Source of the DNA: JACKHO01 sp041398745
Lineage (GTDB): Bacteria; Planctomycetota; Planctomycetia; Planctomycetales; Planctomycetaceae
Length of the DNA stretch: 64,000 bases
Assembly (NCBI GenBank): GCA_041398745.1
Contig: JAWKUB010000005.1
Span: 1 to 64,000 of the forward strand
Reading direction: 5' to 3'
Shown: one piece after another, positions 9,454 to 18,400 of the stretch
How the letters are laid out: each line of letters starts with the position of its first letter
Numbering within the stretch: the stretch's first letter is position 1
Notes under the pieces: model-generated
Told to the model about the DNA's origin: nothing
Database searches by the model: none
Seen by the model: only the letters and a program-made list of their open reading frames with translations
Translations under genes and position numbers: made by a program

Positions 9454-10149
9454 TTAACCTTTGAAAATACCTTCGCCGGCAATGATTCCGTCTTTCATGT
9501 GAATTTGCCGCTTCGCCTGTTCGGCGATTTCATCTTCGTGGGTGACCATGATAATTGTGCGGCCCTCGGAATTGAGTTGTTTGAGGATCCGCATGATTTC
9601 AATACTGGTCTGCGAGTCGAGGTTTCCCGTCGGTTCGTCGGCCATAATAATGGCCGGATCGTTCACGAGGGCCCGGGCGATGGCCACGCGCTGCTGTTGT
9701 CCACCAGAAAGCTGAAAAGGGCGGTGATCGAGACGATCGCCCAGTCCCACCTGCTCAGCGAGATCAATGCTGCGCGCCTCATCGATTGGTGAAATGGGAG
9801 GATATCCGGGCCGGTAGTGGTACGGCACCTGGATGTTCTCCACTACCGTGTACTGCGGGATGAGATTGAATGACTGAAAAATGAAGCCGATACGACTGTT
9901 GCGAATTGCTGAGAGTTCGTCATCGGTCATTTGAGCTACATCCTGACCGCACAGGATGTACTGTCCTGACGTTGGTCGATCCAACCCTCCCAGCAGGTTC
10001 AGCAGGGTACTCTTTCCACTTCCTGAGGAACCCATAATGGCGAGGAAATCTCCCTCGGGGATGTCCAGACTCACGCCGTTGAGAGCCTTCACGACAAAGC
10101 TTCCCAAGTCGTAATGCTTGTGCAAATTAATTAGGCGTGCTGTGAGCAT
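9454..10149 (-). CDS. ABC transporter ATPase, MacB/LolD type
   Basis: A 231-aa ATPase that powers the adjacent FtsX-like permease. Walker A is GSSGSGKST, the signature is LSGGQQQRVAIARAL, Walker B is IIMADEPTGNLDS, and the H-loop is IIMVTHEDE. The insert DVAQMTDDELSAIRNSRIGF is typical of the LolD/MacB subfamily. Length matches stand-alone ATPases of this class. Here the ATPase and permease are separate genes, unlike fused E. coli MacB. It sits between adaptor and permease genes on the same strand. Confidence 0.95.
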   Translation of the reverse strand: MLTARLINLHKHYDLGSFVVKALNGVSLDIPEGDFLAIMGSSGSGKSTLLNLLGGLDRPTSGQYILCGQDVAQMTDDELSAIRNSRIGFIFQSFNLIPQYTVVENIQVPYHYRPGYPPISPIDEARSIDLAEQVGLGDRLDHRPFQLSGGQQQRVAIARALVNDPAIIMADEPTGNLDSQTSIEIMRILKQLNSEGRTIIMVTHEDEIAEQAKRQIHMKDGIIAGEGIFKG

Positions 10150-10264
10150 GAGGAACGTGCCGGGATGAATGCCGTGAAGGAGAGCTGCTGCGTCTCATCG
10201 AACGTCCCACAAGGAGGGAAGCCCAGGAACGTTTGAAAGAACGCTTGAAGGAGTTAAGGGCCGA

Positions 10265-12175
10265 TTACGGACGTGGTCCACCTCCACCACCGCCAGGAGC
10301 GCCGCCGCCACCACCAGGAGGACGCAATTTAGAAGCACCGGCTTTGAATTCTTCGAGTGAAATCTCGCCGTTGCCGTCCGTGTCGATTTCGGAGAACTTC
10401 TCTTTCAGAGGTCCTTGCGTTTCGTCGGAAGTGATTTTCCCGTCGCTATTGGAATCCATCCGACTGAAGAAGGCCTGCGGATCGGGACGTCCACCGCCGC
10501 CGGCTGGTGCTCCTCCATTCGGTCCACCAGTTCCACCAGGGCCAGCTCCTCCGGGTCCACCCGGGCCGCGAGGAGTTGCTTCACCCGGCGTGATTTGGAC
10601 TGATTCGCCGTCCTTCTTTTCTCTTTCGGTGTTCCACTTCGCTTCGAGCTGGCCAATTTCATCGGCGAAGCGACTGCGTGGATTCAGAATGACTTTTTCA
10701 CCGGCCTTTACGCCCTCTTTGACTTCGATATGCGTTTGGTTGGAATCACCAATGACGAGGTCACGACGTTCGGCGCCGCTCCCTGGCTTCAAAACGTAGG
10801 CAATGTGTCGATCGGACACGCCCACGACAGCCTGTACGGGAATTTGCAACACGTCGGCGCGATTGTCGATGAGGATTTCAACCTGCGCCGTCAGGCCGGG
10901 TCGCAGTTCGCGGATGCGTTCTACGTCGTCCACCAGCTGGACTTCTGTGGCGTACTCTCGCAAATCGGTATTTGGCCAGCTTCCGGTCATGGGAACCGAC
11001 GACACCTGTGTGACTTTGCCGTTGAAGAACTTGTCAGGATGAGCGTCCATCCGAATTCGGCAAGAGAGTCCAACACGAACGTCGCCGATGAGCGACTCGT
11101 GGATGCGGCAGTCAACCTTCATTTTGCTGACGTCCGGCAAGTTGATAATGGCTTGACGCTCGCGGACTGTGGCACCTTCTTCGATGTTTACCTGCTCGCC
11201 ACCGCGCCGCGACCCCTGAAGGTTGGCGTAAACGACTTCACCGTCCTGTGGAGCACGCAGAATACAGGCGTCGATTTGCTTCAGCAGTCGTTCGTATTGC
11301 TCGCGTTCTACCTCGGCGGTCAGCTTGCGGGCCTCAACATCCTTCTCGTACTGGGCCAGAGCCGATTCGGCTTTGAGCTTCGTGCGTTGCAACTCGCGTT
11401 CAAACTCAGCCGCGTTGGCCTTAAGTTCTTCGATTGTTCGAGTGAACGTGAACTGCGTAAGGACCTTCAGCTCTTCCTCAGACCCCGAGAGCTTGAGTTC
11501 ACCCTGCTGAACAGTCAGTCGTGCCGATTCCAGGTCGTTCTGGTTGCGGTACCCCTTCTTGACCTGCTCGCGAATGAAGGCCAGGTTTTCTTCGGCACGA
11601 ACCAGTTCTTCTTTATTGAGGACAACCGTTCCTTCCAACTGCTTCTTCTGCTGTGGAAACTCACCTTTTTCATACTTCGTCAGGTCGAGCTGCGCGAGCT
11701 TCCATTTCAACTCCGCTGCGGCGATATCGCTATCGTTCTGGTTCCGCTGAATTTCGAGCTGCTCTTTCGCCTGAATGAGCGCAGCCTCTGCTTGCGTTAC
11801 TGTGATTTCCTGCTGCTTGGCCTTTTCCTTGAACTGTGAAGAATCGAGTTCGCAGAGAATGTCACCCTCTTTGGCCAGTGTTCCTTCTGGAACGAGTGAA
11901 ATGATTGTGGTCGTACCTTCCACCTGGCACGACAGCGTCGCATTTCGCTGGGAATCCAAGTAGCCCTGCACGTTCAGGTTGACGAGGAAGGGCCCCTGAA
12001 TGACGGCTTCGGTAATGAACTCACCGGTACCTTCTTCGTCCTCACTCGCCAGTCCCAATGAGTTGAGCAACGCCGGCGCGTTCCAAAGCATGATCCCCCC
12101 CACTCCGATGAACAGAATCAAGGCGATCCAGGGAAGGGGATTGAAGCCGGATCTGGGCGGGGTCGTCGCTTGCAT
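10265..12175 (-). CDS. Membrane-fusion (HlyD/MacA-type) adaptor with C-terminal EF-hand and Gly/Pro-rich tail
   Basis: Links the inner-membrane ABC transporter to the TolC-like channel. With the ATG at 12175 (MQATTPPRSGFNPLPW), preceded by a GGA-type ribosome site, it is 636 aa. An N-terminal TM helix (WIALILFIGVGGIMLW) is followed by a lipoyl-like half-motif and long coiled-coil arms (KEKAKQQEITVTQAEAAL). Next come the second lipoyl half (CILRAPQDGEVVYANLQG) and a beta-barrel and membrane-proximal domain. Unusually, a Gly/Pro-rich linker then leads to two EF-hand-like loops (MDSNSDGKITSDE and IDTDGNGEISLEEF) and a Gly-rich end. The N-terminus overlaps the TolC-like gene by 134 nt in another frame; an ATG at 12223 would lengthen the overlap. 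EF-hand modules are frequent in planctomycete secreted proteins. Confidence 0.9.
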   Translation of the reverse strand: MQATTPPRSGFNPLPWIALILFIGVGGIMLWNAPALLNSLGLASEDEEGTGEFITEAVIQGPFLVNLNVQGYLDSQRNATLSCQVEGTTTIISLVPEGTLAKEGDILCELDSSQFKEKAKQQEITVTQAEAALIQAKEQLEIQRNQNDSDIAAAELKWKLAQLDLTKYEKGEFPQQKKQLEGTVVLNKEELVRAEENLAFIREQVKKGYRNQNDLESARLTVQQGELKLSGSEEELKVLTQFTFTRTIEELKANAAEFERELQRTKLKAESALAQYEKDVEARKLTAEVEREQYERLLKQIDACILRAPQDGEVVYANLQGSRRGGEQVNIEEGATVRERQAIINLPDVSKMKVDCRIHESLIGDVRVGLSCRIRMDAHPDKFFNGKVTQVSSVPMTGSWPNTDLREYATEVQLVDDVERIRELRPGLTAQVEILIDNRADVLQIPVQAVVGVSDRHIAYVLKPGSGAERRDLVIGDSNQTHIEVKEGVKAGEKVILNPRSRFADEIGQLEAKWNTEREKKDGESVQITPGEATPRGPGGPGGAGPGGTGGPNGGAPAGGGGRPDPQAFFSRMDSNSDGKITSDETQGPLKEKFSEIDTDGNGEISLEEFKAGASKLRPPGGGGGAPGGGGGGPRP

Positions 12176-14708
12176 TATCTTGGTTCCGATAAAACGGGTC
12201 GTTCCAAAGTCCATCTGGGCCAATTTCCATTGTACCCATATCGCGATAGATGTTCAGTCTGTTCTGTTCGTAGTTTGTCCAGTTTCGAATCAAATCGTTC
12301 TGATTTCGCAGGATAGCGTTCAACGCGTTCAACAGGTTATTCCCCTGAAGTCCGCGTCCACCACCCTGGGCCTGTCCACCAGGTGCATTGGCTTCGTTGA
12401 CTGCTGAATCGTACTGTAGGGCCGCCAACCGCACTGCGCGGCGAGAGGTTTCAAAGTTTCTCCGGAGAACAATGAGTTGTCGCCAGGCTCGACGAACATC
12501 CTGCTTTACCAGATCTTCCTGCTGCATGTAGTCACGTCGTGCCCGCTGATACCGCAGCAGGGCGACGCGATAGTTATTTCTTTCGGCGATTTGATCGAGC
12601 GGAGCCGTAAACCGAATCCCGGCACGTAACTGACTGCTTTGTCCGTTAAAATTGAAAGGTTTGTTCCCACCAGCTGTCCGAATGTCCCCGTCCACGACTA
12701 AATCGAGCGCGGCCTGCAGACGGTTGGCGGTGATTTCGACCTGACGACGGGCATCCATGACAATGGCGCGGGTATTCATCAAATCGACGCGGTTCTCGAC
12801 TGCGTTTGCCGTCGCTTCTTCCAGGGAGATGTCGACCGGTATCAAGGAGATGAGCTCGATTCGCATACTGATTTGTACGACCTGCAGGTTCTGCATGAGA
12901 CGAAGCAAATCTTCTCGCATCATGGTCAGGCCATGATATGCCTCCAATCGCTCATCGAGTCCAATATTGTCGCTGCGAACCGCTTCCTGGAATCCAGCCA
13001 GAGCACGTCGGATTTCCAACATTTTCTCGCTGGCTTCCTGATAGAGGAATCGAGCTCGCTCCAGATCCGCGACGAGATTCTTGCGATCTTCCTCCGTCTG
13101 CAACTCGGCAAGCCGAATGGGGACTGCCGCATCAACGCTGGCGACGTCGTCGGACACCTGCTTCAAGCCAACAGACTCAGCATGGTCAAGCAACTCTCCA
13201 AACTTCCCCAAGGCAGTTCGCAGTTCACCGAGGTCCGGCGTCTCGTCATCTAATGTCCCTGAAATGCCCGCGAAATTCTTCGCTTCATCTTCAATTGCGA
13301 ACAGTTCTGCAGAGATGACTTCGAACTGCTTCAGAAGCGAGTCATCGATGCTCAGGGACATATCTGGCGGTAAACCAAGTTGAAATTTGAACGCATCCAA
13401 CCGGTCCTGGTAGCTCAATTGCGAACTTCGCAAACTGTTAACCGAGTTTGCCAAGCTGGTCTGGAGATTCAGCACGTCGAGGGGGGCAACCGTAGTACGT
13501 AGACTCTGGATCATTCGTTCGGCTGCAGTCTTAAACCCCGGATCCTGGCTGAGGTTTCGCAAAATCTGCTCTTGTTCGTCAGTCATCAGGCCACGCCAGA
13601 ATATCCGCTGCAAATCTTCCCGATAGATGAGTTGACCAGCCAATTCGGGTGGAATGACGACGCCTTCAGGAAATGCCGCGAGGTCGGCATTCGCTGCCCG
13701 CTCGCCTCGAGTCGCTTCTGCTAATTGACGATCTGTCTGATCTTCGAGCCGGCGAATATTGCCTTGCTCGTTCCGAATTGCCTGCAGAATGGTGAGCAAG
13801 CCAAGATACCCCCCCACTGTGTCCGTAAAGAACTCCTGGCGAAATCGAGCCAAGTCCCTGGTCTGGTAAAGCAGTGCGCGCTCGGAATCGGTGAGGTTTT
13901 CCAAGCCAATTTTTCGCCCTGCTCCAATCAAAAGCGGTTGTGTAATTGAATACGAAAGAACAGACGCCGACTGTGTCTGATTCCCTCCGGAAAACAGCCA
14001 CAACGTGTTGTTCGCCAGTTCCAAAGCAACCTGAGTCCCGGCTGGCAAGACCTTCCGAACGCCAAACCGCATTGCCCCAGAGGTTGAGTCTGTTCCACCT
14101 TCAGGGCTGACGCGTTGCGTGATCGAGGCACTGGGCTCGCCGCCCAAACCAAGGTAACGAACATTGAACTGAAACCGCTGAAACGTCACGTCCAGTGCAG
14201 CCAGATAGACGTTTTCAAGCTGAAACTGGTAATCCCGACTATGGATTAGCGACAACTCAATGGCATCGCCTAGTCCCAGATTCTCTATGGCCAGCGTGGG
14301 CGGCATAGGCTGGCCAGTCAGTGGGTCCAGCAGGTCATTTCGCACCGCAAAATTGGAAATCCATTGAGGATTCTCGACACTCATTTCGTCACCGAAACGG
14401 TGCCAGCCTTTGTACCCCTCCCAACCGTCTACCCAGTGCATATAGGCATGAGCAGCGGGATCGTCGGGGGGCAGGGGAGCGTGATCGGGATCGTTGGCAT
14501 CGAAGAATCGACTCGTCGGGTCCGGCTGTAAGTCAATACGTGGCAAGGCCCAACGAGGATCGGTCAGCCGATCCGAAATGGCATCATACGCATCACGGTC
14601 GGCCTGATGCCGCCAGAATTGACGTGAGCATCCGGTCGAAGCAAGGCAAAGAACGACGGCCGTCGCCAGTAGTGCGTTCTTGCGGTGAATATGTGCCATG
14701 GAATCCAT
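12042..14708 (-). CDS. TolC-family outer-membrane efflux lipoprotein
   Basis: The outer-membrane channel of the export system, 888 aa and so about twice the size of E. coli TolC. The signal LLATAVVLCLASTGCS contains a lipobox with its Cys. Two long helical regions follow (ILQAIRNEQGNIRRLEDQTDRQ; TANRLQAALDLVVDGDIRTA), and the second repeat ends with NYEQNRLNIYRDMGTMEIG, typical of the family's C-terminus. About 45 residues beyond that point (after GLWNDPFYRNQ) are encoded in the overlap with the adaptor gene and look unlike the family. The start could also be the Met three codons in (14699). It is the first gene of the export operon. Confidence 0.88.
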   Translation of the reverse strand: MDSMAHIHRKNALLATAVVLCLASTGCSRQFWRHQADRDAYDAISDRLTDPRWALPRIDLQPDPTSRFFDANDPDHAPLPPDDPAAHAYMHWVDGWEGYKGWHRFGDEMSVENPQWISNFAVRNDLLDPLTGQPMPPTLAIENLGLGDAIELSLIHSRDYQFQLENVYLAALDVTFQRFQFNVRYLGLGGEPSASITQRVSPEGGTDSTSGAMRFGVRKVLPAGTQVALELANNTLWLFSGGNQTQSASVLSYSITQPLLIGAGRKIGLENLTDSERALLYQTRDLARFRQEFFTDTVGGYLGLLTILQAIRNEQGNIRRLEDQTDRQLAEATRGERAANADLAAFPEGVVIPPELAGQLIYREDLQRIFWRGLMTDEQEQILRNLSQDPGFKTAAERMIQSLRTTVAPLDVLNLQTSLANSVNSLRSSQLSYQDRLDAFKFQLGLPPDMSLSIDDSLLKQFEVISAELFAIEDEAKNFAGISGTLDDETPDLGELRTALGKFGELLDHAESVGLKQVSDDVASVDAAVPIRLAELQTEEDRKNLVADLERARFLYQEASEKMLEIRRALAGFQEAVRSDNIGLDERLEAYHGLTMMREDLLRLMQNLQVVQISMRIELISLIPVDISLEEATANAVENRVDLMNTRAIVMDARRQVEITANRLQAALDLVVDGDIRTAGGNKPFNFNGQSSQLRAGIRFTAPLDQIAERNNYRVALLRYQRARRDYMQQEDLVKQDVRRAWRQLIVLRRNFETSRRAVRLAALQYDSAVNEANAPGGQAQGGGRGLQGNNLLNALNAILRNQNDLIRNWTNYEQNRLNIYRDMGTMEIGPDGLWNDPFYRNQDNASDDPAQIRLQSPSLDRLDSVHRSGGDHALERAGVAQLIGTGE

Positions 14709-15106
14709 CGGGGCGCCTATCCCAAGCCAGACCGGTATCCGGTGAAGTAATCCTTAGTCTGTATTCGGGATTCTCCGCTGATAAGCTGTAGCGATTTGCG
14801 CGATAATGTCGGTTCTTCCGATTTCCGGGCACGTCGTTTGCGGCGAATTGAGCTGATGGTCAATTGCCACCGAGAAAGATGCCCCCCAGCCGCTACAACC
14901 GTAACAAGCAACTGGAAATCCCCAATTCACCCCGTCAACGCACCCTTCCTGGTCACGCTACCGGCAATTTGAGAGGCATGTTGAGGAGAGAAGGTAGGTG
15001 GCGTTGAGGTGCGCCCTCAGTTCACGTGCCTGCCTTCTCACTATTGCCTCTCATCCCTGACATGGGTGCCCCGCACCCTCCAATTCCCCGATGGAGTATC
15101 CCAGCA
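14709..15106. other. Divergent intergenic region with a long hairpin
   Basis: The space between the TolC-like gene and the Arg-rich small protein holds the promoters of both. The only strong structure is the hairpin at 14971-15052. I see no other gene here. Confidence 0.5.
14971..15052 (+). ncRNA. Possible structured RNA or leader hairpin
   Basis: An imperfect stem-loop of about 82 nt. The outer arms GAGAGGCA and TGCCTCTC pair, then GAGAAGG with CCTTCTC, and TTGAGG with CCTCAG near a short loop. It lies about 55 nt upstream of the start at 15107, so it could be a leader. It has no family I recognise and could be only an inverted repeat. Confidence 0.35.
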
Positions 15107-15454
15107 ATGCCGATTGGAACCGAGGAAGAAATACGGATCGATCGACGCCGGAAAGAGCGACGCAAGTCGCCCACCGACAGACGTCAGAAAATTGAACAGC
15201 GTGCCGACGGCGAAGAGCGCCGCAGCGGCGCGTCTCGACGCGTTGAACGCCGCCGACAAATTGATCCCACGACCTGCGAACGCGATTATCAGCCAGATGA
15301 AATTGAATTCATGAAAGCCATCGACGACTACAAGCGTCGGAGCGGCCGTGCATTTCCCACATGGAGTGAAGTTCTTGAGGTACTCCGCGATTTGGGTTAC
15401 CGCAAAGTCGCTGAGCCACAGCAAACTTACTCCGCTGTTCCGCAGGAAGCGTAG
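15107..15454 (+). CDS. Small Arg-rich protein of unknown function
   Basis: A 115-aa protein starting MPIGTEEEIRIDRRRKERR. Residues about 8-52 are highly charged and Arg-rich (SPTDRRQKIEQRADGEERR), probably disordered or nucleic-acid binding. The C-terminal half looks folded (DEIEFMKAIDDYKRRSGRAF, then PTWSEVLEVLRDLGYRKV) and resembles a small helix-turn-helix-like domain with a WSEVL segment. No known family is named. The upstream in-frame ATG at 15026 would add 27 hydrophobic or Pro-rich residues from the hairpin region and is less likely. It is convergent with the PQQ-like gene. Confidence 0.7.
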   Translation: MPIGTEEEIRIDRRRKERRKSPTDRRQKIEQRADGEERRSGASRRVERRRQIDPTTCERDYQPDEIEFMKAIDDYKRRSGRAFPTWSEVLEVLRDLGYRKVAEPQQTYSAVPQEA

Positions 15455-15508
15455 CGCATTGAGTTTTGGCGAATCGTCTGATGTGTTACTTCAGATGAAA
15501 TCTGCCCC

Positions 15509-15535
15509 CACAGACAGGAATGTCTGTGCCACCGG
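15509..15535 (+). repeat. Dispersed short palindrome
   Basis: CACAGACAGGAATGTCTGTG followed by CCACCGG: 8-bp perfect arms around GGAA. A full-consensus copy of the window's palindrome family. Confidence 0.75.
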
Positions 15536-15564
15536 ATTTTGCAACTGCCTCTCATGCAATTTGG

Positions 15565-17457
15565 TCATTCCGAAACCTCCCTGTCACCAGGGAGGTTTCG
15601 GCTTATTGCCTCGAATCTCATGAGAGATTGACCATCACACAGGTAGATGTAATTCCCGCTGGCTTGGATTGCGGGTCGCCGACTGAATCCCAGCTGAACG
15701 TAGTACCACTGCCGCAGCGTAGTGCCGCTTCGCACGTCGACGAGACGAAGTGAATCGTCCCTCGCGTAGAGCAGATGCCTCTTCCAAAATGCGACATGCG
15801 CCAATGGGTCGGACTCTCCGCCAGGTCCCTTCAGCTCCCAGGCTTGTACGCCGGTGGCAATATCGAGAGCTCTCAATCCCCCCCCTGCAGTAACGAGGCG
15901 GTCATCCTCGCGCAGCAGGATTCGAGCCGGACTCCGAACGCCACCGCTGCTTAGCCACAACTGCCGCCCCGTACGTGGATCGAATCGGACAATTCCTTCA
16001 GCCGTAACAGCGAGGGCATCCAACTCACCGCAATGGATATCCGGAAATGGTACTGTGGACCGATGCATGCGTTGCTTGTATTCCCGCGCCCACATTAGCT
16101 GACCATTCTGACAGTTTAACCCCGTAATTTGCCGGCCCTCCACATTCACCAACAGCACTGGCGGAGCAAATTCTCCAGGAAATACAGTGGACACGGCGGA
16201 CTCCCACCGACTCAGACTGCAGCCCACTTCCGACGGCCCCTGAGAGGCAATGAGGGATTCCAATTCCGTCCGCCACAAAACTTGCGGTTCTTTATCGAAC
16301 GTGACACAGCACACCAGTTGTCGGCCGCCGCGCTTCTGGTCACTGAGTGTCACATAGACTAATCCAGCAGCAATTAGCGGTGGACTTGTCACCATCCAAC
16401 CGGCTTCGTGCATCAAAATGTCGCCAGAAATCGTCCACGCGTTCATTGTCGCGCGGGAGCCATCAATCACGACAACTTTGCGTTGCCCGCTTTCGTCGAT
16501 AGAGACGGAAAACAGCCAATCGCCCCCTCCCTCGTCGGACGGCGCAGCAGTGCCCATCGAATTCTTTGCAGATAGCAGTGACAGCGGCATTTGCTGGTTC
16601 AGCCTGAACTCACCCTCGACAGTTTGGCTCCACAGGGCTACAGAATCGTGCTGCAGCAACAAAATGTCGCCGTTCACCAAGTGCATTGTCGGCAGTGCAT
16701 CCTTTGAAGCGTGTTCAATGGGGACGCGCACCTGCCGTGTCAGTGCAAAGCTCGCTCGCTCTGCAGTGGGTGTTTCCGACTCAATTACGGATTCCATGAG
16801 TTCTCCCCACGTACCCGAGCGTCCGGCGAAGCGGGCAATGCCGTCTCGCTCCTCATCATTGAGAGCACTCAGCCAATTGCGGGCCGAGCCTGGCCGACCA
16901 GCCATAGCGTCCCAAGTCGCCAATCGAGCGGCAACCGCGCTGCGTACAAGTGGCGAGCCGACATTCGCGGTTCCGCCCGACAAACGATACCAGACGGCAT
17001 TCCAGCAGTTCGCCGCTGCATCGACATCGCCGCTGCGCCACGCTGCGTCACCAATAGCGAGCAAGCTGTCGTCACTGAAGTAGTAGTGCCAGGCAAGCGA
17101 ATTCGATGGAGTTAGCGTCCCGCCCTGTGTTCCCCAAAAATGAGGCAGCAGCTCGGGGTGCGTTACTTCAACCGCCAATGGCAGTACGCCACGATGGTTC
17201 GGCGACACCTCGACTACGGCATCGAGCGAGAGACCTGGATAGTCCTTCAGGCGGACACGCGAAGATTCAATCGATGAATTCATCGATTGACCGAGCCGTG
17301 CCCACTCAAACAGCGCCGCCTGATTTTCAACCAGAGAAGTCTGAGCCCATAACGGTGAACGAACAACTATCAACAAACCGATGATCGCAACCTGCCATAA
17401 AACTCGGCTTTGGTGGCGTCGATTAGTATTCGCGCTTTCCGGTGAGGACTTCTTCAA
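15565..17457 (-). CDS. PQQ-like beta-propeller secreted protein
   Basis: About 630 aa with the TTG at 17457 as a tentative start. The open frame extends to an ATG at 17577, but that would overlap the HPr gene by 155 nt. A signal-peptide-like core (VLWQVAIIGLLIVVRSPLWAQ) follows. The middle and C-terminal part carries propeller blades of the PQQ/BamB type (GIVRFDPRTGRQLWLSSGGV; GGLRALDIATGVQAWELKG; LRLVDVRSGTTLRQWYY). No catalytic motif of a quinoprotein dehydrogenase is evident, so a scaffold or binding role is more likely. It is the last gene after hpf-ptsN-HPr. A perfect 14-bp inverted repeat covers its final codons. Confidence 0.8.
   Translation of the reverse strand: MKKSSPESANTNRRHQSRVLWQVAIIGLLIVVRSPLWAQTSLVENQAALFEWARLGQSMNSSIESSRVRLKDYPGLSLDAVVEVSPNHRGVLPLAVEVTHPELLPHFWGTQGGTLTPSNSLAWHYYFSDDSLLAIGDAAWRSGDVDAAANCWNAVWYRLSGGTANVGSPLVRSAVAARLATWDAMAGRPGSARNWLSALNDEERDGIARFAGRSGTWGELMESVIESETPTAERASFALTRQVRVPIEHASKDALPTMHLVNGDILLLQHDSVALWSQTVEGEFRLNQQMPLSLLSAKNSMGTAAPSDEGGGDWLFSVSIDESGQRKVVVIDGSRATMNAWTISGDILMHEAGWMVTSPPLIAAGLVYVTLSDQKRGGRQLVCCVTFDKEPQVLWRTELESLIASQGPSEVGCSLSRWESAVSTVFPGEFAPPVLLVNVEGRQITGLNCQNGQLMWAREYKQRMHRSTVPFPDIHCGELDALAVTAEGIVRFDPRTGRQLWLSSGGVRSPARILLREDDRLVTAGGGLRALDIATGVQAWELKGPGGESDPLAHVAFWKRHLLYARDDSLRLVDVRSGTTLRQWYYVQLGFSRRPAIQASGNYIYLCDGQSLMRFEAISRNLPGDREVSE
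15570..15601. terminator. Perfect 14-bp hairpin between convergent genes
   Basis: CCGAAACCTCCCTG pairs exactly with CAGGGAGGTTTCGG across a 4-nt loop. It lies between the convergent genes ending at 15454 and 15565 and includes the last codons of the PQQ-like gene. Neither side has a U-tract, so the terminator role is inferred from position and stability. Confidence 0.5.
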
Positions 17458-17713
17458 TCTGATCAACCACTGAAATGGGATCTTTGCCGTTCGCCTCGAT
17501 GTGTAAAACTGCTCCTTTGAGCGCCACCAGTTGCAACAACTCGAACATTGACGTCGCATCAGCCGTGCGATCCTCATGGCTGATTTTTACCGAGCCATCG
17601 AACGGAGTGACGATCGATACCAGCAAGGAGCAAACGCGCAGGTGCAAGCCCTGCTCAAGATAAAGCTCAACAGAACGAGTTTCAGTCTGCGATTTACCCA
17701 TTGAAACTGACAT
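17423..17713 (-). CDS. HPr-family phosphocarrier protein
   Basis: A 96-aa HPr-like protein. The phosphorylatable His is in EQGLHLRVCSLLV (canonical GLHARPA), so the His and following Arg are kept but the neighbours differ. The regulatory-Ser region reads DATSMFELLQLVALKG, and the C-terminus has DPISVVDQIEEVL. It would carry phosphate between enzyme I and the EIIA protein encoded just upstream. A small hairpin (17777-17794) lies between ptsN and this gene. The short length and sites support a working HPr; the changed active-site loop suggests an Npr-like regulatory role (inferred). No enzyme I gene is in the window. Confidence 0.85.
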   Translation of the reverse strand: MSVSMGKSQTETRSVELYLEQGLHLRVCSLLVSIVTPFDGSVKISHEDRTADATSMFELLQLVALKGAVLHIEANGKDPISVVDQIEEVLTGKREY

Positions 17714-17805
17714 GGCGTACCGGATTCAACTGGAGTAGAACAAATCCAAACGAACAGAAACAGGGGACAAGAGACTGACCGAACGGGTTCGGTCCCAGAA
17801 TTAGT

Positions 17806-18273
17806 TTAGCTGCGGTCGTCAACTTCCTGAAGAAGTTCCCACACGTCCTCAGCCGTCTTGGACTGCCTGAGGAAGCTGCGGAAGTCTTCGCTCTTCAAGT
17901 GACGGGTAATTGTCTCGAGTCCACGCAGGTGGTCGCCAGGACGATCCCATGGCGAAATCACCAGGAACAGGATAAAGACGTCCTCACCATCGAGACTCTG
18001 GAAATCCAATCCCTGCGGATGCAAAGCCACGTTCACGAGAATTCCGTCGACAGAAGGATGCTTGGTATGCGGCACTGCACAGCCCCAGCCAATCCCAGTC
18101 GATCCCAGTTCCTCACGCTTTAGAATTGCCGCGAGAATTGCTTCTTCATCGCCTGCAGAAATTTTTCCTGCGGCCTTCAGCCCACCGACCATTTGCCGAA
18201 TGGCATCTTCCTTCGAAGACGCTTCGAGCTCCGTGAGAATTGCCTCTTTGACCACAATGTCGGTTAATCGCAT
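17806..18273 (-). CDS. ptsN: PtsN-like EIIA phosphotransferase protein (nitrogen PTS)
   Basis: A 155-aa PTS EIIA type-2 domain protein. The active-site His is in WGCAVPHTKHPSVDG. The N-terminus MRLTDIVVKEAILTELEASS with KEDAIRQMVGGLKAAG is typical, as is the core VFILFLVISPWDRPGDHLRGL. No EIIB or EIIC partner is near, and its neighbours are hpf and an HPr gene, so it is most likely the regulatory EIIA-Ntr rather than a sugar transporter part. In Proteobacteria the same set (rpoN-hpf-ptsN-npr) controls nitrogen and potassium responses; rpoN is not next to it here. Confidence 0.88.
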   Translation of the reverse strand: MRLTDIVVKEAILTELEASSKEDAIRQMVGGLKAAGKISAGDEEAILAAILKREELGSTGIGWGCAVPHTKHPSVDGILVNVALHPQGLDFQSLDGEDVFILFLVISPWDRPGDHLRGLETITRHLKSEDFRSFLRQSKTAEDVWELLQEVDDRS

Positions 18274-18400
18274 TATTTTATTTCCTCAACACCAAGCCGT
18301 ATCGCCCAGAGAAATTTGGCGACCAGTGCTCTCTAATTGGTGGCTGTTTACTTTCTTGCTGCCAGCTGATCCAAATTGTGACGCCAGCATGGGCACCACG

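Noticed and set aside
10730..11839. 369-codon open frame antisense to the adaptor gene
   Set aside because: Mirror of the adaptor coiled-coil codons; no start context, no family.
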